Assembly (NCBI RefSeq): GCF_023101765.2
Contig: NC_064240.1
Span: 1,364,001-1,428,000, forward strand
From: Spodoptera frugiperda
Lineage: Eukaryota > Arthropoda > Insecta > Lepidoptera > Noctuidae
Reading direction: 5' to 3'
Length of the DNA stretch: 64,000 bases
Of the stretch, positions 39,901 to 45,598 are shown one piece after another. The first letter of the stretch is position 1, and the number at the start of each line of letters is the position of its first letter. A program made the position numbers and the translations under genes. A model generated the notes under the pieces. The model worked only from the letters and a program-made list of their open reading frames with translations, ran no database searches and had not been told where the DNA came from.

Positions 39901-42020
39901 TAATTTAATACTTGACCAGCATCCACTTACTTGATCAGCATAAAACAAAAGATAACATTCGTCGTCGTTATAAATACGAGACATTTCTATCTACAATACC
40001 AAATCCTATAATGACATAAATATCTTTCCATCCACAGCACAACGGCAACCCGAACTACCCGGACGCGGACGGGCACACGTGCGTGTTCTACGCGCGCGCC
40101 GCCGCCAACCACCTGTCGGGCATCCCCACGCAGTACCCCAAGAACCTGCAGCTCCTATGTCCGCTGCACCCCAACCCGCCCCACTCCACCCCCAGCTCCG
40201 CCACCAACTCCACCAGCTCCAACTCCAGCACCAAGAGCTCTCTAAAGAACCCGGAGCCAGAATGCAACTGCATCATCTTCGAGCTACTCAACGCCCAAAG
40301 TGCGAGCAAAGCCCTCGTGGAGCTCCTGATTGGCTTACAGAACAACCAGTACATGAACGGGTACGACCACAACGGCAGTGTTGCCAGCTTCGCGCACAAT
40401 ACTCTAGGGCGGCCATCTTTAGGGCCGAACCTATCGTTAACGAATGGTAAGTGCGGCAGCGTAGTGTAATGGTTTTTCTATCTAATTGTCGGTTTTGAAT
40501 AAATTAATGTTGATATTGTGACTGAACGTTGTTACCGTTGTGGTATATTTATACTCAATTCCGTGTGTGGTGCAGTTTTGTTAGATAGTTATATGTTATA
40601 TTGTTTTATTGTGATCAAGTTTTAGTAGTTGGAACGTTTGTATCTTAATAATGCAACCCAGTGACTTATTTTTAGTTAGGATTACATGATCAACCTTTCC
40701 GCGAATATGTTAACTTTATCCCTTAAATGAACGATTAACAATAACTAAATACGATGTTGTATAAGATCTTACAAAACTGCATCTCGCATATTTTTTTGTA
40801 TAATACATGTAGTGTATTAATATGTAAAATGTATACATATTACACACGACTGACGGTACATTTGACGTAATCTCCGATTCATACATAGATTAAATAAAAT
40901 TTAAAAGAATTTTCTCGAAATTAGTTAAAAAATTACGTGTCTGTCAATTTAAAAAAGTTAATTAAAATTAGAAAAATTGTTAGCGTAATTCAAATTTCGT
41001 ATTTTTGCGACTTAAAATACTTATTGGCAGCTCGAAAAGGTTTTTAAGATGAGCGGGAACTTGATAGATAAACGAATATAATCCATAAGATTGACTTTAT
41101 AGAGTTTTGTATACCTTGAGCTGGTTGATAAGTATTTTAAGCCAAATTAAAATATTTATTTCATTACGTATTACAGTTTAACATATCCGGTGTTAATAGT
41201 TCAAATTTTTAAATACAATATTTTTTTCTAGTGGCGTAGAGTAGGTACCAATTTGCATTTTAGGATCCGTTCGTTTTCAAATTAATGTTATTAGAATAAA
41301 ATTTAATGTACACACGAATTATCTTATTGTACTTCCATGATTTTCACATAGTTATTCATTTTCAATTATGATTGCAAAGCTGTCTATACTTATAATAAAT
41401 ATACACATTATTTTCTCTATAATAATGAACTATATGTCTATAGATACAATAGTTAAACCGGTATAATATAATAGCCAATATGCTACAGGCATACGTAATT
41501 ATATCTAGAAGGACTAGTCTACGTGGCGAGGATTTAGTACCAAATAAGTACCGTTTTAGACTGACTTGCGGATTTTGCTGACGCGGATCTAACTGACAGA
41601 TTTTTTGACTGCGGATTTGTGAGCGCGGATGTAATTGTCGCGAACAATGTCGGTCGGTGCAAGGATTTGAAAAGTTTGGTGCGTGTTAGCAAAATGCGTT
41701 TAGTCTAAAGTTGTAGAATTGTAGGATTATAAAAAAATAACAAATGTAACAATGACTGGGTTGATAAAACTATTGAAATAAATATCTGTATCGATATATT
41801 ATTATATCGAATAAACAATTGTAATTGTCAATTATGACGATATCTACTTGTATGCAATGCAAATAATTTTAAATGGTCTATAGCAGTCTATTGGTAAACA
41901 TTCTAATAATTTTCAGAGAAAAATCAACTATTAGAAATACCACACATAACACCAACAGACAGAAAAGTGCTGAGAGACAACCCAACCATTAATGATCCCA
42001 TCATAGCGTTAACATGTTAA
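3764..42020 (+). CDS. CenG1A: Centaurin-gamma-1A (AGAP-type ArfGAP), 16-exon gene model, 5' end missing
   Basis: Spliced exons: 3764-3910, 5080-5165, 25415-25556, 25925-26059, 27173-27300, 30696-30758, 34403-34930, 35131-35296, 35805-36008, 36455-36618, 37197-37308, 38380-38497, 38889-39008, 39379-39601, 40038-40446, 41917-42020. All introns are GT-AG and every phase agrees, giving about 948 residues without a stop (numbered here from the first complete codon). Domain order is GTPase-like (about 16-165), Ser/Pro-rich and basic linker, PH split by an insert (about 373-587), ArfGAP zinc finger CX2CX16CX2CX4R (C618, C621, C638, C641, R646), ankyrin-like region (about 757-810) and a Ser/Asn-rich tail. 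This is the AGAP/centaurin-gamma architecture. Family members stimulate GTP hydrolysis on Arf at membranes and bind phosphoinositides by the PH domain. The initiator exon is not recognisable upstream; vertebrate relatives have roughly 60 more N-terminal residues. Confidence 0.95.
3911..5079. other. CenG1A intron 1
   Basis: A possible small inverted-repeat element lies at 3990-4137, and 4611-4665 is a short scrap of the abundant GATGGTAAG repeat family. An open frame at 4223-4459 shows nothing recognisable. The remainder is AT-rich. Confidence 0.7.
3990..4137. repeat. Possible small inverted-repeat element
   Basis: ACAGCACCATCTAGCG at the left is matched, inverted, by CGCTAGATGGCAGTGT at the right (about 13 of 16). 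The ends suggest a MITE-like element of about 148 bp. Confidence 0.35.
5080..5165 (+). CDS. CenG1A: CenG1A exon 2: GTPase-like domain
   Basis: Acceptor CAATCGCAG, donor GTTAGT. It encodes (G)GRFKKEVIIDGHSYLLLIRD and EGGSPEMQ. RDEGG stands where Ras proteins have DXXG (G3). It ends on a complete codon, matching phase-0 exon 3. Confidence 0.93.
5737..6054. mobile_element. MITE-like element with ~28-bp terminal inverted repeats
   Basis: The left end AAGGGAGCTTTTCCACCAGAG continues ATGTGCTGT; the right end read inversely is AAGGGGGCTTGCCTACCAGAG then ATGTACT, about 24 of 28 matches. Related pieces flank another insertion at 58527-58783. No protein-coding capacity. Confidence 0.6.
6162..6262 (+). 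repeat. Dispersed repeat, copy 1
   Basis: Shares ATCATGGTC, TATGATCTTTCT, GGTCA(G/A)(C/T)TTATACTGGTT and ATAG with 12053-12160 in the same orientation. The open frame at 6074-6262 is this repeat. Confidence 0.6.
7168..7312 (+). repeat. Interspersed repeat fragment
   Basis: ACTAGCTACTTCCGCGCGGTTTCACCCGCTCTGCTCGG recurs at 28523, ending here in TTTATAATATTAGTATAG, a typical moth non-LTR/RTE-like 3' part. Confidence 0.6.
7952..8097 (+). repeat. Interspersed repeat, GGCTCCGGCTCGAAAAGCAGG family
   Basis: Copy with AGCTGCCTAGCG, TTACCGGGGCTCCGGCCCGA, GTCTGACACTTCCTCTCGCC and CATTGGATGATTTTT. Confidence 0.75.
8522..8575. repeat. Perfect 18-bp inverted repeat (hairpin)
   Basis: AGCCGTAGAATTTTGACA at 8522-8539 is exactly complementary to TGTCAAAATTCTACGGCT at 8558-8575, with an 18-nt loop. 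Confidence 0.7.
9242..9300 (+). repeat. Two-copy tandem duplication, ~29-bp unit
   Basis: CTAGGGACATTTGGTCCTAC then TCGGTTTT is repeated at once as CTAGGGACATTTGATCCTAC then TCGATTT. Confidence 0.75.
10693..10726. promoter_or_regulatory. Pair of CRE-like TGACGTCA palindromes
   Basis: TGACGTCA at 10693-10700 and 10719-10726, 26 bp apart, with a further ACGTCAC overlapping the first. Another copy stands alone at 9081-9088. These match the CREB/ATF consensus; role inferred. Confidence 0.35.
11614..11650. repeat. TACA/TATG simple repeat
   Basis: Repeated ATACATACATAC running into ATATGTATGTATA, a self-complementary simple repeat. Confidence 0.8.
12053..12160 (+). repeat. Dispersed repeat, copy 2
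   Basis: Partner of 6162-6262; same ATCATGGTCTCGCTTTATATGATC core and TATACTGGTTTTGCATAG end. Confidence 0.6.
20329..20420 (-). repeat. Interspersed repeat fragment, GGCGGCGGCGATTGCTTACCA family
   Basis: Poly-T then ATGGAATAGGAGGCAAACGAG, ACCTGATGGTAAGCGATCAG and CGCCCATGGACACCCGCAACACC, the reverse of the family seen at 48121-48390. Confidence 0.7.
23265..23500 (+). promoter_or_regulatory. CpG-rich block with possible non-coding first exon
   Basis: An isolated GC-rich patch (GCCGCCCGCCCGCCC near 23320) inside the AT-rich intron 2, followed by ATGGATCG and a good donor GTAAGT at 23498. A 32-codon ATG frame (23314-23412) lies inside. Neither ATG would join any downstream exon in frame, so if transcribed it is more likely a 5' UTR exon. 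Confidence 0.3.
25415..25556 (+). CDS. CenG1A: CenG1A exon 3: GTPase-like domain
   Basis: Acceptor TTTGTTACAG, donor GTGAGT. It encodes FTAWVDAVIFVFSLDNEIS through NSAEIPIILVGTQ(D). The VGTQD segment takes the place of the G4 motif NKXD, a substitution typical of the AGAP GTPase-like fold. Confidence 0.95.
25557..25924. other. CenG1A intron 3
   Basis: 368 bp of AT-rich sequence; nothing else seen. Confidence 0.8.
25925..26059 (+). CDS. CenG1A: CenG1A exon 4: end of GTPase-like domain
   Basis: Acceptor GCTCTTCCAG, donor GTAAGT. It encodes (D)AISESSPRVVDDNRARKLS, then [20 protein letters not shown]. The [11 protein letters not shown] stretch corresponds to the G5 region and last helix of the domain and is among the best conserved parts of AGAP proteins. 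Confidence 0.96.
26755..26927 (+). promoter_or_regulatory. CenG1A: Candidate internal promoter / 5' UTR of a short CenG1A transcript
   Basis: A sharp rise in CpG within an AT-rich intron, with repeated TCGTTCG/TCGTCG near 26820-26840 and initiator-like CAGT and TTAGTT near 26774 and 26809. It lies directly upstream of a phase-compatible ATG exon. No TATA box is obvious. The promoter role is inferred from composition and position only. Confidence 0.4.
26928..27051 (+). CDS. CenG1A: Candidate alternative first coding exon of CenG1A (GTPase-less isoform)
   Basis: ATG at 26928 opens 41 codons (MERTLIFKSNMSPISS..., with LRRRSSCY, a basophilic-kinase-like site, and a charged tail RAEERDRRKSSKFE) plus one base, before a GTGCGT donor at 27052. 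The leftover T joins the CA at 27173 to make Ser in the frame of exon 5; the intron would be 121 bp. Without splicing the frame stops 2 codons later, at 27057-27059. An overlapping upstream ATG at 26920 in another frame stops at 26979. The protein would lack the GTPase-like domain but keep PH, ArfGAP and ankyrin. The phase match and location support it; the donor is not optimal. Confidence 0.45.
27173..27300 (+). CDS. CenG1A: CenG1A exon 5: linker after GTPase-like domain
   Basis: Acceptor TTTGTGTTGCAG, donor GTATGT. It encodes (A)CQKIVGTRLSASSQCLSGG, then a Ser/Pro/His linker with PLVNSPSHNHSTFLYK. The QKIV motif and SPSH resemble the segment following the GTPase-like domain in vertebrate AGAPs. 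It ends on a complete codon. Confidence 0.93.
28523..28700 (+). repeat. Interspersed repeat fragment
   Basis: ACTAGCTACTTCTGTGCAGTTTCACCTGCTCTGCTCGGC matches 7168-7312, with TTTCTCGATAAATGGACTATCCAACAC after it. Confidence 0.6.
28923..28983 (+). repeat. Short interspersed repeat fragment
   Basis: CTCCCATGGGGTAGGCAGAGACAATGGAACACCAATTGCTTCGAATTT recurs at 36843-36900 and, inverted, at 44796-44830. Confidence 0.6.
29236..29429 (-). repeat. Dispersed repeat, inverted partner of 53021-53209
   Basis: Poly-T, GGGACAAGCCCGCCACAACC, CCGCTGCAACTCCTGTAAGCC, AAACACCGGAACA and GATCCCGCAACGAAA all recur, reverse-complemented, at 53021-53209. The two minus-strand open frames here are repeat sequence. Confidence 0.75.
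29709..29768. repeat. AT-rich simple repeat
   Basis: Two tandem copies of AATTATAATATATATTAATT followed by a shortened third. Confidence 0.85.
30696..30758 (+). CDS. CenG1A: Possible 63-nt cassette exon of CenG1A
   Basis: The acceptor tract TTGTTATTGTTTTAG and donor GTAAGT are both strong. The 63 nt are exactly 21 codons in phase 0 on both sides, encoding ETHIMPSTSTTKTKK then VNMYRF. Skipping it leaves the frame intact, so it could be alternatively spliced. The Ser/Thr/Lys-rich content suits the linker. I know no homologue that proves it, so I rate it lower than its neighbours. Confidence 0.55.
30779..31060 (+). repeat. ~108-bp tandem repeat, about 2.6 degenerate units
   Basis: Units start near 30779, 30888 and 30996. 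The last two share GGTGCTGTTGTGATTGCCCC, GTCTT(A/C)CAGACATTCCT and TTTTGGAAC; the first is more diverged (GTGCCGTTTTGTCC). Confidence 0.7.
31556..31745 (+). repeat. Interspersed repeat fragment (RTE-like 3' region type)
   Basis: CGCTTCTGCCAGCGGTTTCGCCCGCATTCCAGTGGGAT, GTAGCCTATGTGTTATTTCAG and AAGAGTAACAAACAAACATACAT are stock phrases of moth non-LTR 3' ends. Confidence 0.65.
34403..34930 (+). CDS. CenG1A: CenG1A exon 7: Ser-rich linker, basic patch, N-half of PH domain
   Basis: The largest exon, 176 codons in phase 0. It begins DSLPRGHHTLSAS and runs through a Ser/His/Asn-rich linker, then LPTPSSTPTTSRKSRRRSNL, the basic segment typical of AGAPs, which may bind lipid or act as a nuclear signal. 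GSGRAIPLKQGYLYKK starts the PH domain and [20 protein letters not shown] gives beta strands 2-4. The donor GTAAGT at 34931 falls after SLH, within the PH domain. Confidence 0.96.
35131..35296 (+). CDS. CenG1A: CenG1A exon 8: PH domain, first part of insert
   Basis: Acceptor ACAATTCCAG, donor GTGAGT. It encodes DYMEDVNGKEISLQYVTVKV, a PH strand with the KEI/VTVKVPG pattern of AGAPs, then PGQKPRGSK and a Gly/Ser/Asp loop leading into the insert that splits this PH domain. It ends one base into a Gly codon. Confidence 0.95.
35297..35804. other. CenG1A intron 8
   Basis: About 180 bp (35575-35752) is an interspersed repeat fragment ending CACGCGAAGTTGGGGCGGGTCGCTAGT; the rest is plain AT-rich intron. 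Confidence 0.7.
35575..35752 (+). repeat. Interspersed repeat fragment
   Basis: CTACGCAACGGATTTTGATGCGGTTTT and the end CACGCGAAGTTGGGGCGGGTCGCTAGT mark a common moth repeat. Confidence 0.65.
35805..36008 (+). CDS. CenG1A: CenG1A exon 9: insert within PH domain
   Basis: Acceptor TATTTACAG, donor GTACGT. It encodes (G)YKDKPTRATDKALMSAFDTM, a Ser/Glu segment, then VKKRHRRMKSSGVKKDGDE. The strongly basic KKRHRRMKS is placed like the basic, nuclear-signal-like stretch in the PH insert of other AGAPs; function here is inferred. Confidence 0.94.
36009..36454. other. CenG1A intron 9
   Basis: The 3' quarter is occupied by a SINE fragment (36309-36430) whose end lies 24 bp before exon 10. The rest is AT-rich. 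Confidence 0.7.
36309..36430 (-). repeat. SINE fragment next to exon 10 acceptor
   Basis: GCCTTTTATGCCCGAAGGGATAGGCAGAGGTGCACGTTACGGCACGTAATG matches the left half of 53757-54013. It stops 24 bp before exon 10. Confidence 0.75.
36455..36618 (+). CDS. CenG1A: CenG1A exon 10: C-half of PH domain
   Basis: Acceptor TTTGTTTCCAG, donor GTCAGT. It encodes (E)GEYATSCEFTIVSLDGKRW, then RWEVTGAAAGAAAAA and ERDAWVAAVEAQILASLQGR. ERDAWV with its Trp is the C-terminal PH helix, and QILASLQ is typical of AGAPs. The Ala/Gly run before ERDAW replaces a short loop and makes the exon extremely GC-rich. Confidence 0.95.
36619..37196. other. CenG1A intron 10
   Basis: Contains a short interspersed fragment at 36843-36900 (CTCCCATGAGGATAGGCAGA type). 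The open frame at 36685-37044 covers it and shows no protein family signature. Confidence 0.7.
36843..36900 (+). repeat. Short interspersed repeat fragment
   Basis: CTCCCATGAGGATAGGCAGAGACAATGG then ATTCGAATTT, as at 28923-28983. Confidence 0.6.
37197..37308 (+). CDS. CenG1A: CenG1A exon 11: start of ArfGAP zinc finger
   Basis: Acceptor TTCCTCCACAG, donor GTAAGG. It encodes TSRQPMPTGANSTGDVRATY, YIRRVNGNDKCCDCGAA. The C-C-D-C cluster supplies the first zinc pair (CX2C, residues 618 and 621). RXVXGNDXCXDC is the usual ArfGAP entry. Confidence 0.96.
37833..37900 (-). repeat. tRNA-related SINE head fragment
   Basis: On the minus strand it reads TTAGCGAAACGGGTATG (A-box-like) and GGAGTTCGATACCCGC (B-box-like) about 40 nt apart, the tRNA-like head of a SINE. 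Confidence 0.5.
38046..38207 (+). repeat. tRNA-derived SINE, copy 1
   Basis: GGTGCGGTGGCTGGGCAACCGGCTAC, B-box-like GCGGGTTCGAGTT and GTCGGGGTGTCATGTGCATGTGA match 52630-52802 in the same order. Confidence 0.65.
38380..38497 (+). CDS. CenG1A: CenG1A exon 12: ArfGAP catalytic core
   Basis: Acceptor TATTTCCAG, donor GTGAGT. It encodes (D)PDWASLNLGVLICIECSGI, HRNLGSHISRVRSLDLDEW. CIEC gives the second zinc pair (638, 641), and the Arg in GIHRNLG (646) is the conserved catalytic arginine position of ArfGAPs. All zinc ligands and the arginine are intact, so an active GAP is expected. Confidence 0.97.
38498..38888. other. CenG1A intron 12
   Basis: 391 bp of AT-rich sequence; nothing recognised. 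Confidence 0.8.
38889..39008 (+). CDS. CenG1A: CenG1A exon 13: ArfGAP domain continued
   Basis: Acceptor TTTATTTCAG, donor GTAATT. It encodes (P)LSHVSVMVSLGNDLANSIW, EADFRGHVKPMATSSREEKE. The GN-LAN-IWE pattern is the helical C-part of the ArfGAP fold, and PXXXSSREEKE(R)W leads to the C-terminal helix. Confidence 0.96.
39009..39378. other. CenG1A intron 13
   Basis: Contains a LINE 3' tail (39065-39137); the remainder is ordinary intron. Confidence 0.75.
39065..39137 (+). repeat. LINE 3' end with GATGAT tail
   Basis: The frame GAG GCC TAT GTC CAG CAG TGG ACG GGA ATA GGC TGA encodes EAYVQQWTGIG and a stop, the usual C-terminus of a common moth endonuclease/reverse transcriptase, followed by a (GAT)n tail. 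Only this 5'-truncated end remains. Confidence 0.75.
39379..39601 (+). CDS. CenG1A: CenG1A exon 14: end of ArfGAP, start of ankyrin region
   Basis: Acceptor GTATTCCAG, donor GTAACT. It encodes (R)WIRLKYERRAFLSSEL, closing the ArfGAP domain, then an Ala/Arg/Pro-rich stretch including LAVPPPRAPASHDRALALRA and AAAAGHLAAAQLLIW. GHLAAAQLLIW is an ankyrin helix pair. The Ala/Arg codons make this exon a GC spike, which also opens several spurious frames on both strands. Confidence 0.95.
39602..40037. other. CenG1A intron 14
   Basis: Only a scrap of the SINE family (39643-39675, ATGTCCAGCAACCACTCGA type) is seen; otherwise AT-rich. Confidence 0.7.
40038..40446 (+). CDS. CenG1A: CenG1A exon 15: ankyrin repeat and C-terminal region
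   Basis: Acceptor CATCCACAG, donor GTAAGT at 40447. It encodes HNGNPNYPDADGHTCVFYAR, the ankyrin turn and helix NPNYPDADGHT, continues AAANHLSGIPTQYP, a Pro/Ser/Thr/Asn-rich linker, then ECNCIIFELLNAQSASKALV and a Gly/Asn tail. Two fates are possible: splicing to exon 16, or reading through the donor to a stop at 40467-40469 (separate entry). Confidence 0.94.
40447..40503 (+). other. CenG1A: Alternative C-terminus by intron retention, with its own poly(A) signal
   Basis: Reading through the exon 15 donor adds (G)KCGSVV and stops at 40467-40469. AATAAA at 40498-40503 lies 29 nt after the stop and is followed by GT-rich sequence (40508-40540), the layout of a cleavage site. The protein would be about 921 residues and end in S-V-V, which fits a class I PDZ ligand. 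The stop and signal are visible; use of the isoform is inferred. Confidence 0.5.
40504..41916. other. Rest of CenG1A intron 15
   Basis: About 1.4 kb of AT-rich sequence with no recognisable repeat or open frame. Confidence 0.7.
41917..42020 (+). CDS. CenG1A: CenG1A exon 16: terminal coding exon
   Basis: Acceptor AATAATTTTCAG. One base from exon 15 plus AG gives Glu, then KNQLLEIPHITPTDRKVLRD, NPTINDPIIALTC and TAA at 42018-42020. The phase fits and the reading is protein-like, but this tail lies outside any domain I can recognise. Confidence 0.75.
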
Positions 42021-43620
42021 CAATGTTAGTTAAAAATATTCAATAGTTATATCAACCCCAGTTAAACAACACAACCGGTACTTATAACCAAGTTTCCAAT
42101 GAAGTCACAGTTTAGAATAGATGTTATAACTAATCGTTTAGAACTTTAGAAGCAAGATCTCAGCTCAATGCTATTTGTAGGGTATAGGATAATTAGTGGT
42201 AATTTCTCATGCTTTACCCTAGAGCCTTTGGTGTGACTCTGTGCGCCTTTAACTGAAACATATTTCAATAAGGGAATATCAATGTGTTATTGAATGAAAA
42301 TGAATTTTATCAATCTCGAATTAAAGTTCAATATTAAATGTCACTGGTTCCCTACTTCTAGTTAAAGGTTCACAGATAATAAAAACATTCCATTTTGTAA
42401 ATTACCCACCACACCGAAGGCTAAATAGTCGATGTGATATACTTAAGGTCTCCCTTAAACCAAAATGTACTGATCCTTCTGTGCCTACTTTTAGGTAGTA
42501 CGCTTCACGACTATAGGCCAGGAGCTCGACACTTGAAATATTTTACAATGCATCACAAGCTCCTGGACTATTGTCCTAATTTCCAATTTGTAAAGTACTT
42601 CATTGTAATATCGCGTTTCTAGAAATATTTTTAGATGTTCGTGCTTTCCGTTTTTTCATACAATTGGAGTTTTTTTGCCCTGAGAAAGGACTGATGTTTC
42701 GAATTTCAATTCTTGGATTGCACCAATCATTTAAGTGTTATTGTGCTCGATATTGTCATCACATTTACTTATTACTGTTTAAATATTCGATTATGGTACT
42801 TTTTTCTAATATATTGGTGCATTCCAGGTCTTAAGACAAAAAATCCCGTGTTGCTCTCTGATCTTGAAAAATAAATGAATTTTGTGAAACTGCATTCATT
42901 CGTAATGTCAGTCTGACTCAGTATAAGTTAGTGAAGATGATTTGTTTGCACAGCCTAAGACAAGCCGTGCCCTGTCGGGCCCAAGATCATAAAGGCCAAA
43001 TTGTCATCACCATAAGATTCGATCACATTCAAGAATCAAACTTATTACAACTAGGCTACGGTTCAGATTGTACATTTTGACCATAAAAGTGAGACAAGAT
43101 TCTAGGCGATTCTCTAAGAGGGCTTTGTACAATTAATTCTAAAGTTTTAATAATTACTTATCGTTTCGTTTTACTTAAAATGTCTTGTAAATGTTACTTA
43201 TATAGGGGTTGAATTCAATATAATTTTACGTGAGGTAAAATAAGTTCTGTTTGTACATTTAGTATTTAAATCGTTTACCGACGCAGTATTCGACACATTT
43301 GTAAAAAATCACATTAGAATTTTCTGGGCACATTGTATTTTAGTGTATTTTAAACATTATTTTATATTAGTCCTCTGTTGAAATTTTATTGATAATTTTA
43401 AATTATGTTATGTTGCGTTACATGATTCGCAAAATTATTAAGATTTTTAACGTTTTATTTTTTTTGTAAATTCTTTTAGAAGCCAAAGAGCTTAATTGTA
43501 AATATATCGTATTATGCAGCTATGCGTTTGTTAGCTGTGGATAATTCTTTCGTTATTGTAATTTTTAAGAGATCCGTTAACGTTTTTTCTTGTGAGAATA
43601 AAATGATAAGGACGTAATTT
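42021..43620 (+). other. CenG1A: CenG1A 3' UTR (long form)
   Basis: About 1.6 kb of AT-rich, repeat-poor sequence without coding signals after the exon 16 stop. An earlier AATAAA sits at 42870-42875. Freedom from repeats contrasts with the repeat-rich DNA beyond 43.7 kb. Confidence 0.6.
43597..43602 (+). terminator. CenG1A: Poly(A) signal of long CenG1A transcript
   Basis: AATAAA followed about 20 nt later by TTTGTTTGTTTTATTC, a GT/T-rich downstream element. It is the best cleavage signal after the terminal exon. Confidence 0.6.
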
Positions 43621-44115
43621 GTTTGTTTTATTCACAACCCACATTACTTTTGTTATACCTATTCCTCAATCAGCATACCTTCACTGGGGGGATTTCACAA
43701 AGGAGGGTAATGAAAATTTCATTATTTCTTATTTTAAAGCGGAATAGAACAAGTCCAGTCTAAGCTAGAAAAACGTAGGTATATTTTATTACCTGAGGGG
43801 TGCAGGTGCAGTGCCTTTAAGTAAGCGGTCACCGTAGCTTAAGGAAGTATACACTATACAGATCTAGAGTTTCCATATCACAAACAAGTGCGCTGCGGAC
43901 AATGCAGACAATTATTTCATTTTGCCACCGTTTCATAAACTACCTATATAGCCTCCTACCCACCTAAATGGTAGCTATGATAGTTTTTAATCTTGATATT
44001 CAAGCATCCAAAATGTATGAGAATGGTAAGGGAGCCCATGAAGGGACTATTCTAGAGTGTCAGATTAACACTGGTGGAAGGAAATGTCAGTAAAGTACAT
44101 ATCACGTAAATTTTT

Positions 44116-44246
44116 TTAAGGAAGGAAAGTCATCCGATTACTTCGAGGGAGTGTCAGTCTCTTACAGACTAAAAACCACCCCATTCCTACTCGTGCTTTT
44201 CGAGCCAAAGCCCCGGTAACCTGCTAGGTAGTCCGCAGCTCCGGAA
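44116..44246 (-). repeat. Interspersed repeat, GGCTCCGGCTCGAAAAGCAGG family
   Basis: Reverse copy: CATCCGATTACTTCGAGGGAGTGTCAG, AAACCACCCCATTCCTACTC, GCTTTTCGAGCC and GTAGTCCGCAGCTCCGGA. Confidence 0.75.
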
Positions 44247-44446
44247 TTTTTGTACCTACAATATTATTTGGGAATCTACGCTTAGAATTATGTACAGTCA
44301 GCAAAGTAATGTAGTACCTACTCGTAAAACCTATAATCGATTCTGTACAGAATCAGCACTACTGATAAGCTAATGGTCACAATAGATTGAGTTTCACTAA
44401 ACAGTATACAATTTTCTATGACCGTAGCTATTGCCTCTGTACTTAC

Positions 44447-44625
44447 CTGCATAGTAACTTGGTCGACTATACTTACTACAATATACCTAGAAATTCCAGA
44501 TAAATTGGCACAATACATACCAAGTTCGCACTGAGTCCCCGAATCTACGGGATTATTAGATTTGGTAACGACGCAATCTGCTGTAGGGCAGAATCTTGTA
44601 AGCGTGATCAAGGTGTCCTCGACAA
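44447..44625 (-). other. Orphan exon-like open frame
   Basis: On the minus strand a reading of 59 codons, VEDTLITLTRFCPTADCVV..., runs from a possible acceptor GGCCCAAG to a textbook donor CAG|GTAAGT at 44446. The open frame in fact spans 44318-44635 with no ATG start. I recognise no family. Length alone is compatible with chance in AT-rich DNA; the donor is the only extra argument. Confidence 0.2.
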
Positions 44626-45105
44626 CTTGGGCCAATTATTATTTATGGGGAGATGTGATGTGAATACCTGTGCTATGAAATGCTAGTTGTTCTGATATGT
44701 ACCTACTAGATATAACACAATAGGTAACTTAAGGTGACCACCGTCAGAAATACTTTTAAGTAAGAAATAAAGATTCGTAGCAATTGGTTTTCCAATGTCT
44801 CTGCCTACCCCATGGGAGATAGGCGCAAGGTTTCCTATGTGCGTATGTAAAGAAGTAAAAACACACCATTTATAATTATGGCCACCGATTAATTTGATTT
44901 GCCTTACCTTAATATAACGCGTAGAAAACGGTTTTAATGCGTCGCCGTTCTCGAAAGGGGGATTTCTGGATAATGATGTCCCAAATGTTGGCCATGTCTA
45001 CATTCTATGTCTATGACGCTATGTCTACAGTCTACATAGGTAGGTACAGAGGTGTCTAGTACTTAAGACGTAATAAAGCCGACATGTGTATAAAACCAAT
45101 TAAGT

Positions 45106-45159
45106 AGGGGTAGTTTTCGGCCTTGTAGGTACCTACCTACAAGGCCGAAAACTACCCCT
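45106..45159. repeat. Perfect 26-bp palindrome with 2-nt centre
   Basis: The arm 45106-45131 (starting AGGGGTAGTTTTCGGCC) is exactly complementary to 45134-45159; only CC separates the arms. Confidence 0.85.
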
Positions 45160-45477
45160 CTCACTTTAAGAATAGCAAAACAGTAGGACCTAAAGCAAAA
45201 AATCTACGATACAATTTTCACAAAAGATTGTTACGCTACAAAGAGTACAAATTGGATAATAAGCTGGAAGATTTGGTGCCTGAACGTGATACGTTTGTGC
45301 GAATACCAGAGAGATCAAGCGAGGCAAATTATAAACGGTTATTTTCAGCTGTCTTTGCGCTAAGGCACAAAGCGACGGCATAACACGCTGGCTTATACAG
45401 CGTTCAACCGAGAATATTCTGGATGGAAACATAAGGGATTGAAATTGGATAGTAAACGTCAATATATTTTTCTGATT

Positions 45478-45598
45478 CTTCTCCCGCCTTGGGCGAGGCG
45501 AGAGGTAGTGTCAGATTTATTACTGACTATAAACAGCACCGTTCCTACTCCTGCTTTTCGAGCTGGAGCCCCGGTAAACCGCTAGGTAGTCTGCAGCC
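45478..45598 (-). repeat. Interspersed repeat, GGCTCCGGCTCGAAAAGCAGG family
   Basis: Reverse copy: CTCCCGCCTTGGGCGAGGCGAG, CCTACTCCTGCTTTTCGAGC, GGAGCCCCGGTAAACCGC. Confidence 0.75.

Noticed and set aside
45163..45387. Plus-strand frame of ~75 codons ending LRHKATA-stop
   Set aside because: No ATG, no convincing splice sites, begins in a palindrome; expected length by chance.
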